A stretch of 7,823 nucleotides of DNA from Deltaproteobacteria bacterium ADurb.Bin026 (GCA_002071245.1 MWEV01000021.1:1-7823); one strand, 5' to 3'. Positions 1-6,201 are shown, numbered from the stretch's first letter. Numbers and translations: made by a program. Notes: generated by a model from the sequence alone, not told the origin.

Positions 1-2411
1 TATTTTGTTTGCCATGCTGAAGAAGGGGCATTAACATATGTCCCTCCAAATCTTCCCCAGAATATACCCCAATCCTGATCCTTTATGTGGATGGTATGTC
101 CTTCTGCCGCTCCTGGTGAGGTCGAACCCCCAATCAGTCCAACCTTGCCTGAGATACCTTCCTTGTACTTACCTGCTATCTCATCGTAATAATTGTATTC
201 AAATGCATTCCCTGTAACAACATCGGTAGGAGAATAAGTGGTTGTACCCTTTGCAGAGGCTGTCATGGTACCATCTGTTTCCCACATATCAAAATTGTTG
301 TACATGTTAAACACTTCTGTGCCAGAAGTTATCAAACCTGCTTCATAGGTTGGCCCTTCTCCTCTTATGTAAAGCCCCATTCCAATGCCCTTGTATTTAA
401 AAGCACCACCGGTGGTTACATATGTAATGCCATCCTGTGCAAGATAATATGAACCGTTATCAGATGTTGTGCCGGTTATGTCTCCCCATGATATTTGGCG
501 GTTATTTGGATTGTAAAACCTTCCCATGCCTGTAACAGATGGGGATCCTGACCACAATGTAGTTGTCCCTCCAGTCAGGCCTTCACTCCAACCAGATTCG
601 TCGTACTGAATCTTTTCGAAAAGTCCTTTAGAGGTTACAAAATAGTCGTAGCCACCGTCCAGAAAACCTCTAAATAAAAGTGGGGCACCCTGAATCGTGC
701 CAACCCCTACCATCCTATAATTGCTATTTGTGCCATCATAATTACCTTCATAATAGACACTTTGTGTTCCGAGAGAACCTGTATTTATATACCTGTTGTC
801 TATCTGCATAGTAAGACGCTTATCGGTCAAATTATCAGCCAAAGAAGCATTGCTTGTCATATAATAGCCATAATCTATTGTAACTGCATAATTTCCGCTC
901 TGGACCAATTCTCCACTAGGATTGCTGTAGTTGCTACCGCTTAGCAATTCCCTGATGACCCCAATTGTTTTATTGTCAGCAAGCGAAGGTTTGAGCACCA
1001 TGTTGTCTACTTTATGGCTCGATGGACTAAAGGTTATATTGCCGATCGACCAAGCAGAAGAATCAAGAAAGGTATATGACTGCGTTACAACGTTTGAAGC
1101 TGATTTAAGTGCTGCAAGCAGGGAATCCGATGAACCGGTCAACGTCGTGTTGTATAACATCCTTTTTACAATCGCTCCATTCCCAGTGAACGTTGAACTT
1201 GATGATGTCCCAAAAGGGCTTGTTGTAAGAAAGCCCACCTGACCGTTCTCAACATACAATGCTATCGCGTTTCCATCCCAGGATGTCCATGATCCTCCGG
1301 CGTATCCAAGGAATGCCCCACTCTTGTTGGTAGTGCCCTCGAACCCAGATAGCCATGCTTTATATCCTGCAGGGTTGCTATAAGTTCCTGAAAGACTGGC
1401 TGTCCCTGATGTTTTTTCATAATCGATAGATGCGCTGAGTGTTCCGGTAAGCGAACTGCCTGTTGTATTGAATGGGTAACTTGTCGTGAAACCACCGCCA
1501 GCAAATGTGCCTGTATAGCTTGTCGGAGGATTAGACGGTGGTGGTGGAGGCGGCGGCGGAGGTGGAGGCGGTGGTGGTGGAGGCGGCGGTGGTGGTGGAG
1601 TTGAAGTTGTGGTGGCAGGAGGAGGCGAAGGGGGCGTAACAGAAGCAACAGTGGTGGTAGTATCCGTCGTGGTGGTAGTTGTTGTTCCTGCGGGTGTGGT
1701 TCCACCTGCAGGTGTGGTTGAGCCTCCTGTCGTTTCCGGTGCCTTTGCCTCTAACTTTTTAGGTTCTGTTGGCGTTACGGCTGTGACCTGTTTAACAATT
1801 TCTGCCTCCGTTGCCTTTATCGGAGGCGTAGGCGTAGAGTTGGTCGACGTCACAAAAGATATGTTCCCGGCTGTTACTGGAATTATTTTGTCTGGTATCT
1901 GGGGGTTGTATGTATACCCCTTTCCGGATATAAAGAGGACACCCGTTAGTCCTTTCTCATGGAAGACAATCATGTTTGTGCCCCTTATACCTGCAACAGC
2001 ATTAGGGGTATGAACCTCAAACTTGTTGCCTTCGGCAAATGCGGCTGTTTTCTTTATAAAATCTTCAGCAGCAACTGCCTGAACACGTCCTCTGTGAAGC
2101 TTTGCAACACCCTTGCATTGTTCCCCCTGAACCATGTATTCGGTAATCTCTACCCTTGTGCTCTGGGCAAGGCGCAGGAGATTATTATTAACAAATGTGA
2201 TTTCTGCTTTGCTCTTACTTTTTGCACGGTAAATATCACCCACCTCAACGGGGTCTCCAAGTGAAACTGGGGTGGCAATATTCTTTCCCTGTTTTAATAC
2301 ATCTATCCTTCCTTCAATAAATGTAATCTTTCCAACATGGGCTGCATAAGATGATAGGGAAAAACATAAAATAATGAGGGAAAAACATAGAGAAAAAAAC
2401 ATTTTTCTCAT
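1..2411 (-). CDS. Exported FecR-domain protein with proline-rich linker and repetitive C-terminal region (3' end outside window)
   Basis: The frame is open for 803 codons from ATG 2411 to the window edge with no stop, so the C-terminus is not visible. The start is supported by GGGAGGTG just upstream; a second in-frame ATG at 2402 is less well placed. Residues 1-23 form a Sec signal peptide (MRKM, hydrophobic core, SYA/AHV cleavage). Residues about 50-185 match a FecR domain: GDPVEVGD near 52, LLRLAQSTRVEI near 78-89, and the hallmark VHTPNAVAGIRGTNMIVF at 133-150. A Thr/Pro-rich linker follows (about 192-292), ending in 21 prolines. The rest is rich in Gly, Ser, Thr, Tyr and Trp, with predicted beta character and degenerate repeats. 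Classical FecR proteins are inner-membrane anti-sigma regulators. This one has no transmembrane segment after its signal peptide and no sigma-factor neighbour, so a periplasmic or surface role is more likely. The function of the C-terminal region is not recognised. Confidence 0.85.
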   Translation of the reverse strand, partial: MRKMFFSLCFSLIILCFSLSSYAAHVGKITFIEGRIDVLKQGKNIATPVSLGDPVEVGDIYRAKSKSKAEITFVNNNLLRLAQSTRVEITEYMVQGEQCKGVAKLHRGRVQAVAAEDFIKKTAAFAEGNKFEVHTPNAVAGIRGTNMIVFHEKGLTGVLFISGKGYTYNPQIPDKIIPVTAGNISFVTSTNSTPTPPIKATEAEIVKQVTAVTPTEPKKLEAKAPETTGGSTTPAGGTTPAGTTTTTTTDTTTTVASVTPPSPPPATTTSTPPPPPPPPPPPPPPPPPPPPPSNPPTSYTGTFAGGGFTTSYPFNTTGSSLTGTLSASIDYEKTSGTASLSGTYSNPAGYKAWLSGFEGTTNKSGAFLGYAGGSWTSWDGNAIALYVENGQVGFLTTSPFGTSSSSTFTGNGAIVKRMLYNTTLTGSSDSLLAALKSASNVVTQSYTFLDSSAWSIGNITFSPSSHKVDNMVLKPSLADNKTIGVIRELLSGSNYSNPSGELVQSGNYAVTIDYGYYMTSNASLADNLTDKRLTMQIDNRYINTGSLGTQSVYYEGNYDGTNSNYRMVGVGTIQGAPLLFRGFLDGGYDYFVTSKGLFEKIQYDESGWSEGLTGGTTTLWSGSPSVTGMGRFYNPNNRQISWGDITGTTSDNGSYYLAQDGITYVTTGGAFKYKGIGMGLYIRGEGPTYEAGLITSGTEVFNMYNNFDMWETDGTMTASAKGTTTYSPTDVVTGNAFEYNYYDEIAGKYKEGISGKVGLIGGSTSPGAAEGHTIHIKDQDWGIFWGRFGGTYVNAPSSAWQTK
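21..143 (-). repeat. Degenerate repeat module B in the FecR protein C-terminus
   Basis: Residues about 757-797 read VGLIGGSTS, then EGHTIHIK, then DWGIFWGRFGGTY, with the same order of Gly-Gly turn and strand pairs as the module at residues about 364-405. More copies may lie beyond the window. Assigned by visual alignment only. Confidence 0.35.
1197..1322 (-). repeat. Degenerate repeat module A in the FecR protein C-terminus
   Basis: Residues about 364-405 carry the pattern FLGYAGGS, then W-DGNAIALYV, then NGQVGFLTT. It resembles the segment at residues about 757-797: a Gly-Gly turn, a short hydrophobic strand after a Gly, then a Gly-aromatic/hydrophobic strand. The match was made by eye only and is weak. 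The segments may be repeated beta-strand units rather than true duplications. Confidence 0.35.
1536..1598 (-). repeat. Run of 21 consecutive proline codons (CCN trinucleotide repeat)
   Basis: Residues 272-292 of the FecR-domain protein are all proline, encoded by a mixture of CCA, CCG and CCT. The plus (template) strand is therefore almost pure GGN repeat. A stretch this long probably forms an extended polyproline-II rod between the FecR domain and the C-terminal region. A Thr-rich stretch (TTTTTTTDTTTT, about residues 243-254) lies just before it, as is common for wall- or envelope-spanning linkers. Because the repeat unit is three bases, slippage would change linker length without breaking the frame. 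Confidence 0.95.
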
Positions 2412-2415
2412 GGGA

Positions 2416-2423
2416 CACCTCCC
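2416..2423 (-). promoter_or_regulatory. Ribosome binding site of the FecR-domain gene
   Basis: The minus strand reads GGGAGGTG, a strong Shine-Dalgarno match, with its GGAGG core 6 nt before ATG 2411. It selects 2411 over the in-frame ATG at 2402. Confidence 0.8.
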
Positions 2424-2458
2424 AAATAGTTACCCGTCGTTAATATGACTGGTGCTTA

Positions 2459-2487
2459 ATTGTGGCACTTATTTCATAATTTGTAAA
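2459..2487 (-). promoter_or_regulatory. Possible weak promoter for the FecR-domain gene
   Basis: On the minus strand TTTACA (2482-2487, five of six matches to the -35 consensus) is followed after 17 bases by CACAAT (2459-2464, four of six matches to the -10 consensus). It lies in the 97-bp gap between the TPR-barrel gene and the FecR gene. No convincing terminator is visible in this gap, so read-through from the upstream gene is also expected and this would be a secondary promoter. Matches at this level occur by chance in AT-rich DNA. Confidence 0.3.
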
Positions 2488-2508
2488 TGACCAATATCAC
2501 ACTTTATA

Positions 2509-4107
2509 TTAAAACCTGTATTCGATGCCTAAAGAAAATATTTCTCGTTTGTAATCATAACTTCCAATATTCGATTTGTCTCTTGTATATGTGTATTGAC
2601 CTGTAAGATAGGTCTTTGGCCTAAATTCATAAGTAAGCAATGCAGAGTTAATGTATGTGTCATCTTTTCTTTGCATTCCATAAATCGAGTTTTCGTGTCT
2701 GTAATTTGTAAATGATGCGTCCGAAGTAATTTGGAACTTCAGTGATTTTAATATCGGGTAAATAAGACTCAGGCTAAAGCGATTTTCATTGTATGACCAG
2801 TTCCATCCTTCTGCATCTTCATTTGCATAGGTATATCTGAAGCTCAGCAGTCCTTCTCCCTCCTTGAACAAATACATCCAACCTATTGTGCCACTTGTAT
2901 TCAATGCATCCCTGTTTTCATCCGAAGATGCCGGAGGGGCGTCGGAACTTATAATGTCGTATCGCTTTCTTGATATGCCAAAGGTTAGTTCAGCTATATG
3001 GTTCGGAGCAACCAAGAAACGTGCAGTCGGGTTAGCTGATAGCATTTTCATGTATTGGGCATCTTTATACCAATGACGACTATTTAAAAAATCCGAGCCA
3101 GAGCCAAATCCATCACGGTTATCGCCCTGCAACCAAGTATAAGCAAACATCATTGGAAGCGTCAAAGAAACCCTTTGAAAATTATACCCAGGATTTAATA
3201 AAAAGGACTGCTGCATCGTGTTGTAATCGTCCCTTCTGAAGTATCGTTCAGCGTAAAGTGCATATTGCATTGAAAGGCTATAAGGTGTTTTAAAAGAAAA
3301 AGGAGCCATATATTGTATTCGTATTGTGGAATTGAGGGCAAAATCACGCTGTCCTGAAATCTGAGATGAGAGGGCAGGTATATCCACAAAAGGACCTGAT
3401 GTAGGTGCTGCGTTAACATTTGTATCATGTTTATAAGATAAACTAACATTGAACCTGAATGTTTTTTCCCTTTCCATCTTATCCGAAACGAGGTTTTCAT
3501 AGTCCCTTGCATATGCCCCTATGTCTGACCTTGGATCCAGAGAAATGGCTGCTTTGAACCTTTCCTGAGAATCCCTGAGTCTGCCTTCTTTTAAATAGAT
3601 ACTTGCAATCTGGAACTCCACTGCTTGTGCAAGGGTTGCGTCGAGTTCCTTGGCTTTTTTAAATGCCTCAACTGCTTCTTGATTCTTGTTTTCCTTTGTC
3701 AGTATAAGCCCCTTGAAATATTGTATTCTCGCAGACGCGATATTTTCCTTTTCTCCAACCTCAACCCATTTAATTGCCTCTTTCAGGTCATTTTCTTGAT
3801 ACAGAGAATCAATAAGTTCAGGAAGTGCTTCCCTGATATGAGGGGTCAATGTAACCGCATCCCTCAAATATGGTATCGCTTCTTTATACTTTTCCATCAA
3901 TTTGTATGTAAGGCCATAATAAAATGCAACGCTGGACGATGCAGGCTCGAGCTTTATTGCCTCAGCGAAAAGTTCAAGCGCTTCTTCGTAATTTTCCTCG
4001 TTGAACTGTGCCATTCCCTTTTCAAAAGGGGTCTCGCAGAACGACATGGAAGGAAAAACACAGATAAGGAAAAAGATAACAATAAATATCGAGCATCTTT
4101 TTAGCAT
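2509..4107 (-). CDS. TPR-repeat outer-membrane beta-barrel protein (Slam/DUF560-like architecture)
   Basis: The product has 532 residues. Residues 1-24 form a Sec signal peptide; the Cys at 24 is preceded by Phe, which does not fit a lipobox, so it is probably not a lipoprotein. Residues about 25-200 contain around five TPR units, clearest at 31-58 (FNEENYEEALELFAEAIKLE), 59-92, 126-158 and 163-196. From about 216 to 532 the sequence switches to alternating aromatic/polar strands typical of an outer-membrane barrel, starting FRFNVSLSYKHDTNV and ending in Tyr-Arg-Phe with the terminal Phe expected for BAM-dependent insertion. The opening (strand, then aromatic-His-Asp-Thr-Asn-Val) resembles TPR-barrel proteins of the Slam/DUF560 type. 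Known proteins of similar design move lipoproteins or polysaccharides across the outer membrane. The substrate here is not known; the FecR-domain protein encoded next is one candidate. The start is supported by GGAGGTG upstream. Confidence 0.85.
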   Translation of the reverse strand: MLKRCSIFIVIFFLICVFPSMSFCETPFEKGMAQFNEENYEEALELFAEAIKLEPASSSVAFYYGLTYKLMEKYKEAIPYLRDAVTLTPHIREALPELIDSLYQENDLKEAIKWVEVGEKENIASARIQYFKGLILTKENKNQEAVEAFKKAKELDATLAQAVEFQIASIYLKEGRLRDSQERFKAAISLDPRSDIGAYARDYENLVSDKMEREKTFRFNVSLSYKHDTNVNAAPTSGPFVDIPALSSQISGQRDFALNSTIRIQYMAPFSFKTPYSLSMQYALYAERYFRRDDYNTMQQSFLLNPGYNFQRVSLTLPMMFAYTWLQGDNRDGFGSGSDFLNSRHWYKDAQYMKMLSANPTARFLVAPNHIAELTFGISRKRYDIISSDAPPASSDENRDALNTSGTIGWMYLFKEGEGLLSFRYTYANEDAEGWNWSYNENRFSLSLIYPILKSLKFQITSDASFTNYRHENSIYGMQRKDDTYINSALLTYEFRPKTYLTGQYTYTRDKSNIGSYDYKREIFSLGIEYRF

Positions 4108-4114
4108 GACATGT

Positions 4115-4121
4115 CACCTCC
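4115..4121 (-). promoter_or_regulatory. Ribosome binding site of the TPR-barrel gene
   Basis: The minus strand reads GGAGGTG, ending 7 nt before ATG 4107. The spacer lies within a perfect 10-bp DNA palindrome, TGACATGTCA (4107-4116), which also overlaps the end of the Shine-Dalgarno sequence and the start codon. Confidence 0.8.
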
Positions 4122-4129
4122 ATATCCTT

Positions 4130-4143
4130 CAATATTGTAATAT
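4130..4143. promoter_or_regulatory. Candidate operator, copy 1 (CAATATTGTAATAT)
   Basis: The palindromic core CAATATTG with a TAA extension lies 22 bp upstream of ATG 4107. It matches the copy at 4369-4382 in 13 of 14 bases. On the minus strand it includes TACAAT (4134-4139), a good -10 hexamer without a clear -35, so a protein bound here could block the promoter of the TPR-barrel gene. The regulator is unknown. Confidence 0.4.
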
Positions 4144-4163
4144 GCAAAACAGCAATCCATACT

Positions 4164-4173
4164 TTCTATAGAA
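4164..4173. repeat. Perfect 10-bp palindrome TTCTATAGAA with a near copy at 4223
   Basis: TTCTATAGAA is self-complementary. A related sequence, TTCTATGAGAA, occurs at 4223-4233, and both are followed by TA. The first copy overlaps a possible minus-strand -10 (TATAGA, 4165-4170, with TTGGAA at 4187-4192 after a 16-bp spacer). It could be an operator pair or chance in AT-rich DNA. Confidence 0.3.
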
Positions 4174-4356
4174 TATGTGAAAAGCATTCCAACTGCATAA
4201 CTCAATTGTAGTAACCAAATAATTCTATGAGAATACTTCAAATTTTGTCAAGCCATTTCAAGCACAAAAGAGGCTTCTCGCAATTTAAATAGAATAATAG
4301 ACACAAAGATTAGTGCTATACATTTTCATTTTTTGCAGATGTCATATGTTTTTCCG

Positions 4357-4385
4357 TTGACATGTACACAATATTGTAAGATAAA
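4357..4385 (+). promoter_or_regulatory. Sigma-70 type promoter of the small outer-membrane barrel gene
   Basis: A perfect -35 TTGACA (4357-4362) is followed by a 17-bp spacer and GATAAA (4380-4385, four of six matches to TATAAT). This would give a leader of roughly 30 nt before ATG 4425. The spacer contains the perfect palindrome ACAATATTGT (4368-4377), placed where a repressor would block RNA polymerase. Confidence 0.6.
4369..4382. promoter_or_regulatory. Candidate operator, copy 2 (CAATATTGTAAGAT)
   Basis: The second copy of the word found at 4130-4143 (13 of 14 identical) sits between the -35 and -10 of the plus-strand promoter and slightly overlaps the -10. Here the palindrome extends to ACAATATTGT. 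Its position suggests repression; the regulator cannot be identified. Confidence 0.4.
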
Positions 4386-4412
4386 TTAATATGAACCAAA
4401 TTATAAATAACT

Positions 4413-4419
4413 GAGGGGG
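4413..4419 (+). promoter_or_regulatory. Ribosome binding site of the small barrel gene
   Basis: GAGGGGG ends 5 nt before ATG 4425 and supports that start. Confidence 0.7.
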
Positions 4420-4424
4420 CATAA

Positions 4425-5201
4425 ATGAAAAAAATCTTTGTATTTTTCTGCATCGCTCTTTTTTTAACTATATTGAGTCCGGTATATGGAGCGCAGTTCG
4501 GTCCGGCTGAGCCTTTACCAGGCATAGCAAAAAACAAATTTGCCGTAAGTGCTGGATATTTTTATCAAACCGCTGATATGGAACCTAGCGGTTCAGCATG
4601 GGATAATCAAAAAATAGAACAAAACAATGCATACATACAGCTTTCTTATGCACCCAATAAACTTTTCGAGGTATACTTGAGGGGTGGTGCGGCTGATTTT
4701 AAGGCTCCTGATGCATTTAACCTTGGCACTACAACTGTAAATTTCGGTGATAATCCAAAGGCTTTTGGAACGTTGGGCGTAAAATACTTTCTATATAACA
4801 CCCCTTCATTTGGTATTGCACCATTCGCACAGGGGAGCTATTATTCAAGCTATAAAGATAACATTGAATTTGTAAAAGCCGGCATTTCTTATGCCACAGA
4901 AGTAAAATTCAAAAATCCGTGGGATATCAACTTGGGTTTAATCTTTCAAACAAAGCTACAAAAGGTAACCCTTTATGGTGGACCCTTCGTCTATTGGTTC
5001 AAGACAAAGGTCGAAAACTCTACATCGCCGGCTCTGGCTGGCTCAACGACAGCAAACAACTCAACTACATATGAGGAAAAAAATAACGTAGGCGGTTTTT
5101 TAGGTTTCAGGATACCAATAACGGAAAAGGTTAGTTTTGATGTTGAAGGTCAATATAAAAGCAGATTCTCAATTGGAGGGGCAGCGCATTACGCGTTTTA
5201 A
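4425..5201 (+). CDS. Small outer-membrane beta-barrel protein, specific family not recognised
   Basis: The product has 258 residues. Residues 1-22 or 1-23 form a Sec signal peptide (MKK, hydrophobic core, SPVYGA/QFG). The mature part alternates short amphipathic strands and polar loops, including KFAVSAGYFYQ (about 38-48), AYIQLSYAP, LFEVYLRGGAADF, AFGTLGVKYFLY, FGIAPFAQGSYYS, INLGLIFQTKL, FLGFRIPI and FDVEGQYKS, and it ends in Tyr-Ala-Phe with the terminal aromatic residue typical of BAM substrates. About eight to ten strands seem possible, consistent with a small porin or OmpA/OmpW-sized barrel. No catalytic motif is visible. It is transcribed away from the TPR-barrel gene and converges on gspN. 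Its promoter carries a palindrome also found near the TPR-barrel gene, which suggests shared control. The exact role (channel, adhesin or structural) cannot be called. Confidence 0.8.
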   Translation: MKKIFVFFCIALFLTILSPVYGAQFGPAEPLPGIAKNKFAVSAGYFYQTADMEPSGSAWDNQKIEQNNAYIQLSYAPNKLFEVYLRGGAADFKAPDAFNLGTTTVNFGDNPKAFGTLGVKYFLYNTPSFGIAPFAQGSYYSSYKDNIEFVKAGISYATEVKFKNPWDINLGLIFQTKLQKVTLYGGPFVYWFKTKVENSTSPALAGSTTANNSTTYEEKNNVGGFLGFRIPITEKVSFDVEGQYKSRFSIGGAAHYAF

Positions 5202-5207
5202 TCATTT

Positions 5208-5262
5208 CTTTGATTTAATCAAAGTTGGTGCCCCTGAATAGTATATATTTGTCTATTTTTTT
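5208..5262 (+). terminator. Weak candidate terminator(s) between convergent genes
   Basis: The gap between the small barrel gene and gspN contains an inverted repeat, CTTTGATTTAATCAAAG (5208-5224), without a following T-run. Next comes a very weak A/T stem (AATAG at 5237-5241, CTATT at 5253-5257) leading into T7 (5256-5262), which overlaps the gspN stop codon. Neither is a textbook intrinsic terminator, but some stop is expected because the two genes converge. Confidence 0.35.
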
Positions 5263-6194
5263 GTAGGAGTTTTAGCAATTTCAGCTTGTTTTTGCTTAGC
5301 AGATTCGCTCTGTTTTGCCTCGTCTGCCTCGCTGGCAGCATTCTGACTATCAGGCGTTACTGTGACGTCAAACATCCATTTATTGCCGTTTACATTAATT
5401 TTACCTTTTCCCTGAAGAGGGCTTCCCTCTTTTTTTGATTCATAAACAAGAGCAAGGTCTATCTTAGGTTCAAACTCATTAGTGTCAAGGTATCCTTTTC
5501 CCTTTATTATTTCTCCGTTTGTGCCTTCGAGAAATAAATTATCAAAATTTATCCTATACCCATTTATCTTTCCATCAACAGTAATCTTTTTATACGGCAA
5601 TGTTAATTTAGGAAAATTTTTCGGTGCCAATTCTTTTATCTCACCATTGTCCAAAGAAAAAGATAGAGAGCCCTTTTGTTTTTCAGTTGCATAAAGTGGC
5701 ATTTCCTTTTTTATCCATCCATTCATCGTGCCGCTCAATCCTTTAAACCAAGGGAGTCTGCCTTCTGGATATTTCGAAAGCGATACGCCTTTCATTGTTA
5801 CAGTGAGAAAGGGTATTGAATTAACAAAAAAAGGTATATTTGTTATATCCAATTTCATCTTACCATCATAGATTGAAGCGGTTGAATTAATACTGATAAC
5901 GCCTTTAAACAATGGCATAAAATGCCAGTTTACACGAGCACCCTCAATCTCAAACAAGGGCTTGCCCTGTAATATTTCGTGCCCAAACGTAATTTTCGCT
6001 GCCCTTGCACCAAAAACACCTGCCCTTGCCCCTTCAATAGCAACTATAATTCTATTTCCACCAAGAAAATTTTGAAAGACAACCCTCATCATTTTCTGAT
6101 AAGGAAAAAAAGCGTAGAGAACAATTGTAACCGTGAAAAAAAACCACGCAACAGCAATACCAATGTAAATCAAACGACCTCTGTGCTTTATCAT
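5253..6194 (-). CDS. gspN: Type II secretion system protein GspN
   Basis: The protein has 313 residues from ATG 6194. The frame stays open further upstream, with a TTG at 6233 and an ATG at 6224, but those starts would overlap gspM and lack a Shine-Dalgarno sequence. ATG 6194 lies 7 nt after the gspM stop, with only a weak purine stretch (TAGAGA) before it. Residues 8-30 form one transmembrane helix near the N-terminus, so the rest should be periplasmic. The body (about 31-280) is beta-rich, with repeated patterns such as YDGKMKLDITNIPFF, GSLSFSLDNGEIKEL and NLFLEGTNGEIIKGKGYL, resembling the GspN type of deltaproteobacteria and Leptospira and the AsmA-like folds. The last roughly 30 residues are a Lys/Ala/Glu/Gln-rich tail, probably disordered. 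GspN is an accessory inner-membrane component of some T2SS. It is last in the visible operon. Confidence 0.8.
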   Translation of the reverse strand: MIKHRGRLIYIGIAVAWFFFTVTIVLYAFFPYQKMMRVVFQNFLGGNRIIVAIEGARAGVFGARAAKITFGHEILQGKPLFEIEGARVNWHFMPLFKGVISINSTASIYDGKMKLDITNIPFFVNSIPFLTVTMKGVSLSKYPEGRLPWFKGLSGTMNGWIKKEMPLYATEKQKGSLSFSLDNGEIKELAPKNFPKLTLPYKKITVDGKINGYRINFDNLFLEGTNGEIIKGKGYLDTNEFEPKIDLALVYESKKEGSPLQGKGKINVNGNKWMFDVTVTPDSQNAASEADEAKQSESAKQKQAEIAKTPTKK

Positions 6195-6201
6195 ATTGTC
6201 T

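Larger units (their letters stand above)
4108..4424. promoter_or_regulatory. Divergent AT-rich regulatory region between two outer-membrane genes
   Basis: These 317 bp contain no credible gene. They separate the minus-strand TPR-barrel gene from the plus-strand small barrel gene and must hold both promoters. Visible elements are a good plus-strand sigma-70 promoter near 4357-4385, weaker minus-strand candidates, a repeated palindromic word (4130-4143 and 4369-4382), a perfect palindrome TTCTATAGAA (4164-4173) with a near copy TTCTATGAGAA (4223-4233), and an inverted pair ATGTCA/TGACAT (4339-4344 and 4358-4363). The middle portion (about 4237-4335) shows only weak inverted repeats, such as TTTTGT/ACAAAA near 4243-4269, with no clear function. 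Confidence 0.7.

Noticed and set aside
762..1242. Two short plus-strand open frames antisense to the FecR protein C-terminus
   Set aside because: No ribosome sites or recognisable domains, and both lie fully inside the long minus-strand reading frame.
1262..1705. Minus-strand open frame rich in Leu, His, Arg and Pro
   Set aside because: It lies over the proline-rich linker in another frame; its composition is the frame-shifted readout of the CCN repeats, and the FecR frame runs uninterrupted through the same DNA.
1609..2013. Plus-strand open frame with long Val runs
   Set aside because: It is antisense to the Thr/Pro-rich linker and the FecR domain; the Val runs mirror the Thr codons. There is no ribosome site.
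2451..2470. GTGC/GCAC inverted repeat between the TPR-barrel and FecR genes as a terminator
   Set aside because: Only a 4-bp stem with a 9-base loop and no T-run in the minus-strand direction.
2461..2476. TGGCAC on the plus strand resembling a sigma-54 -24 element
   Set aside because: No TTGC element at the correct distance, and no plus-strand gene follows.
3625..4104. 159-codon plus-strand open frame antisense to the TPR domain
   Set aside because: It mirrors the TPR codons, has no credible protein features, and the opposite strand encodes clear TPR repeats with a signal peptide.
4141..4165. Sigma-54-like GG/GC pair on the minus strand (TGGATTGCTGTTTTGCA)
   Set aside because: There are 11 rather than 10 bases between GG and GC, and the bases after GG do not match the consensus, so it does not fit a strict -24/-12 promoter.
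4316..4537. 73-codon minus-strand open frame across the divergent region
   Set aside because: It overlaps the signal peptide of the small barrel gene on the opposite strand and its promoter; no ribosome site or known domain.
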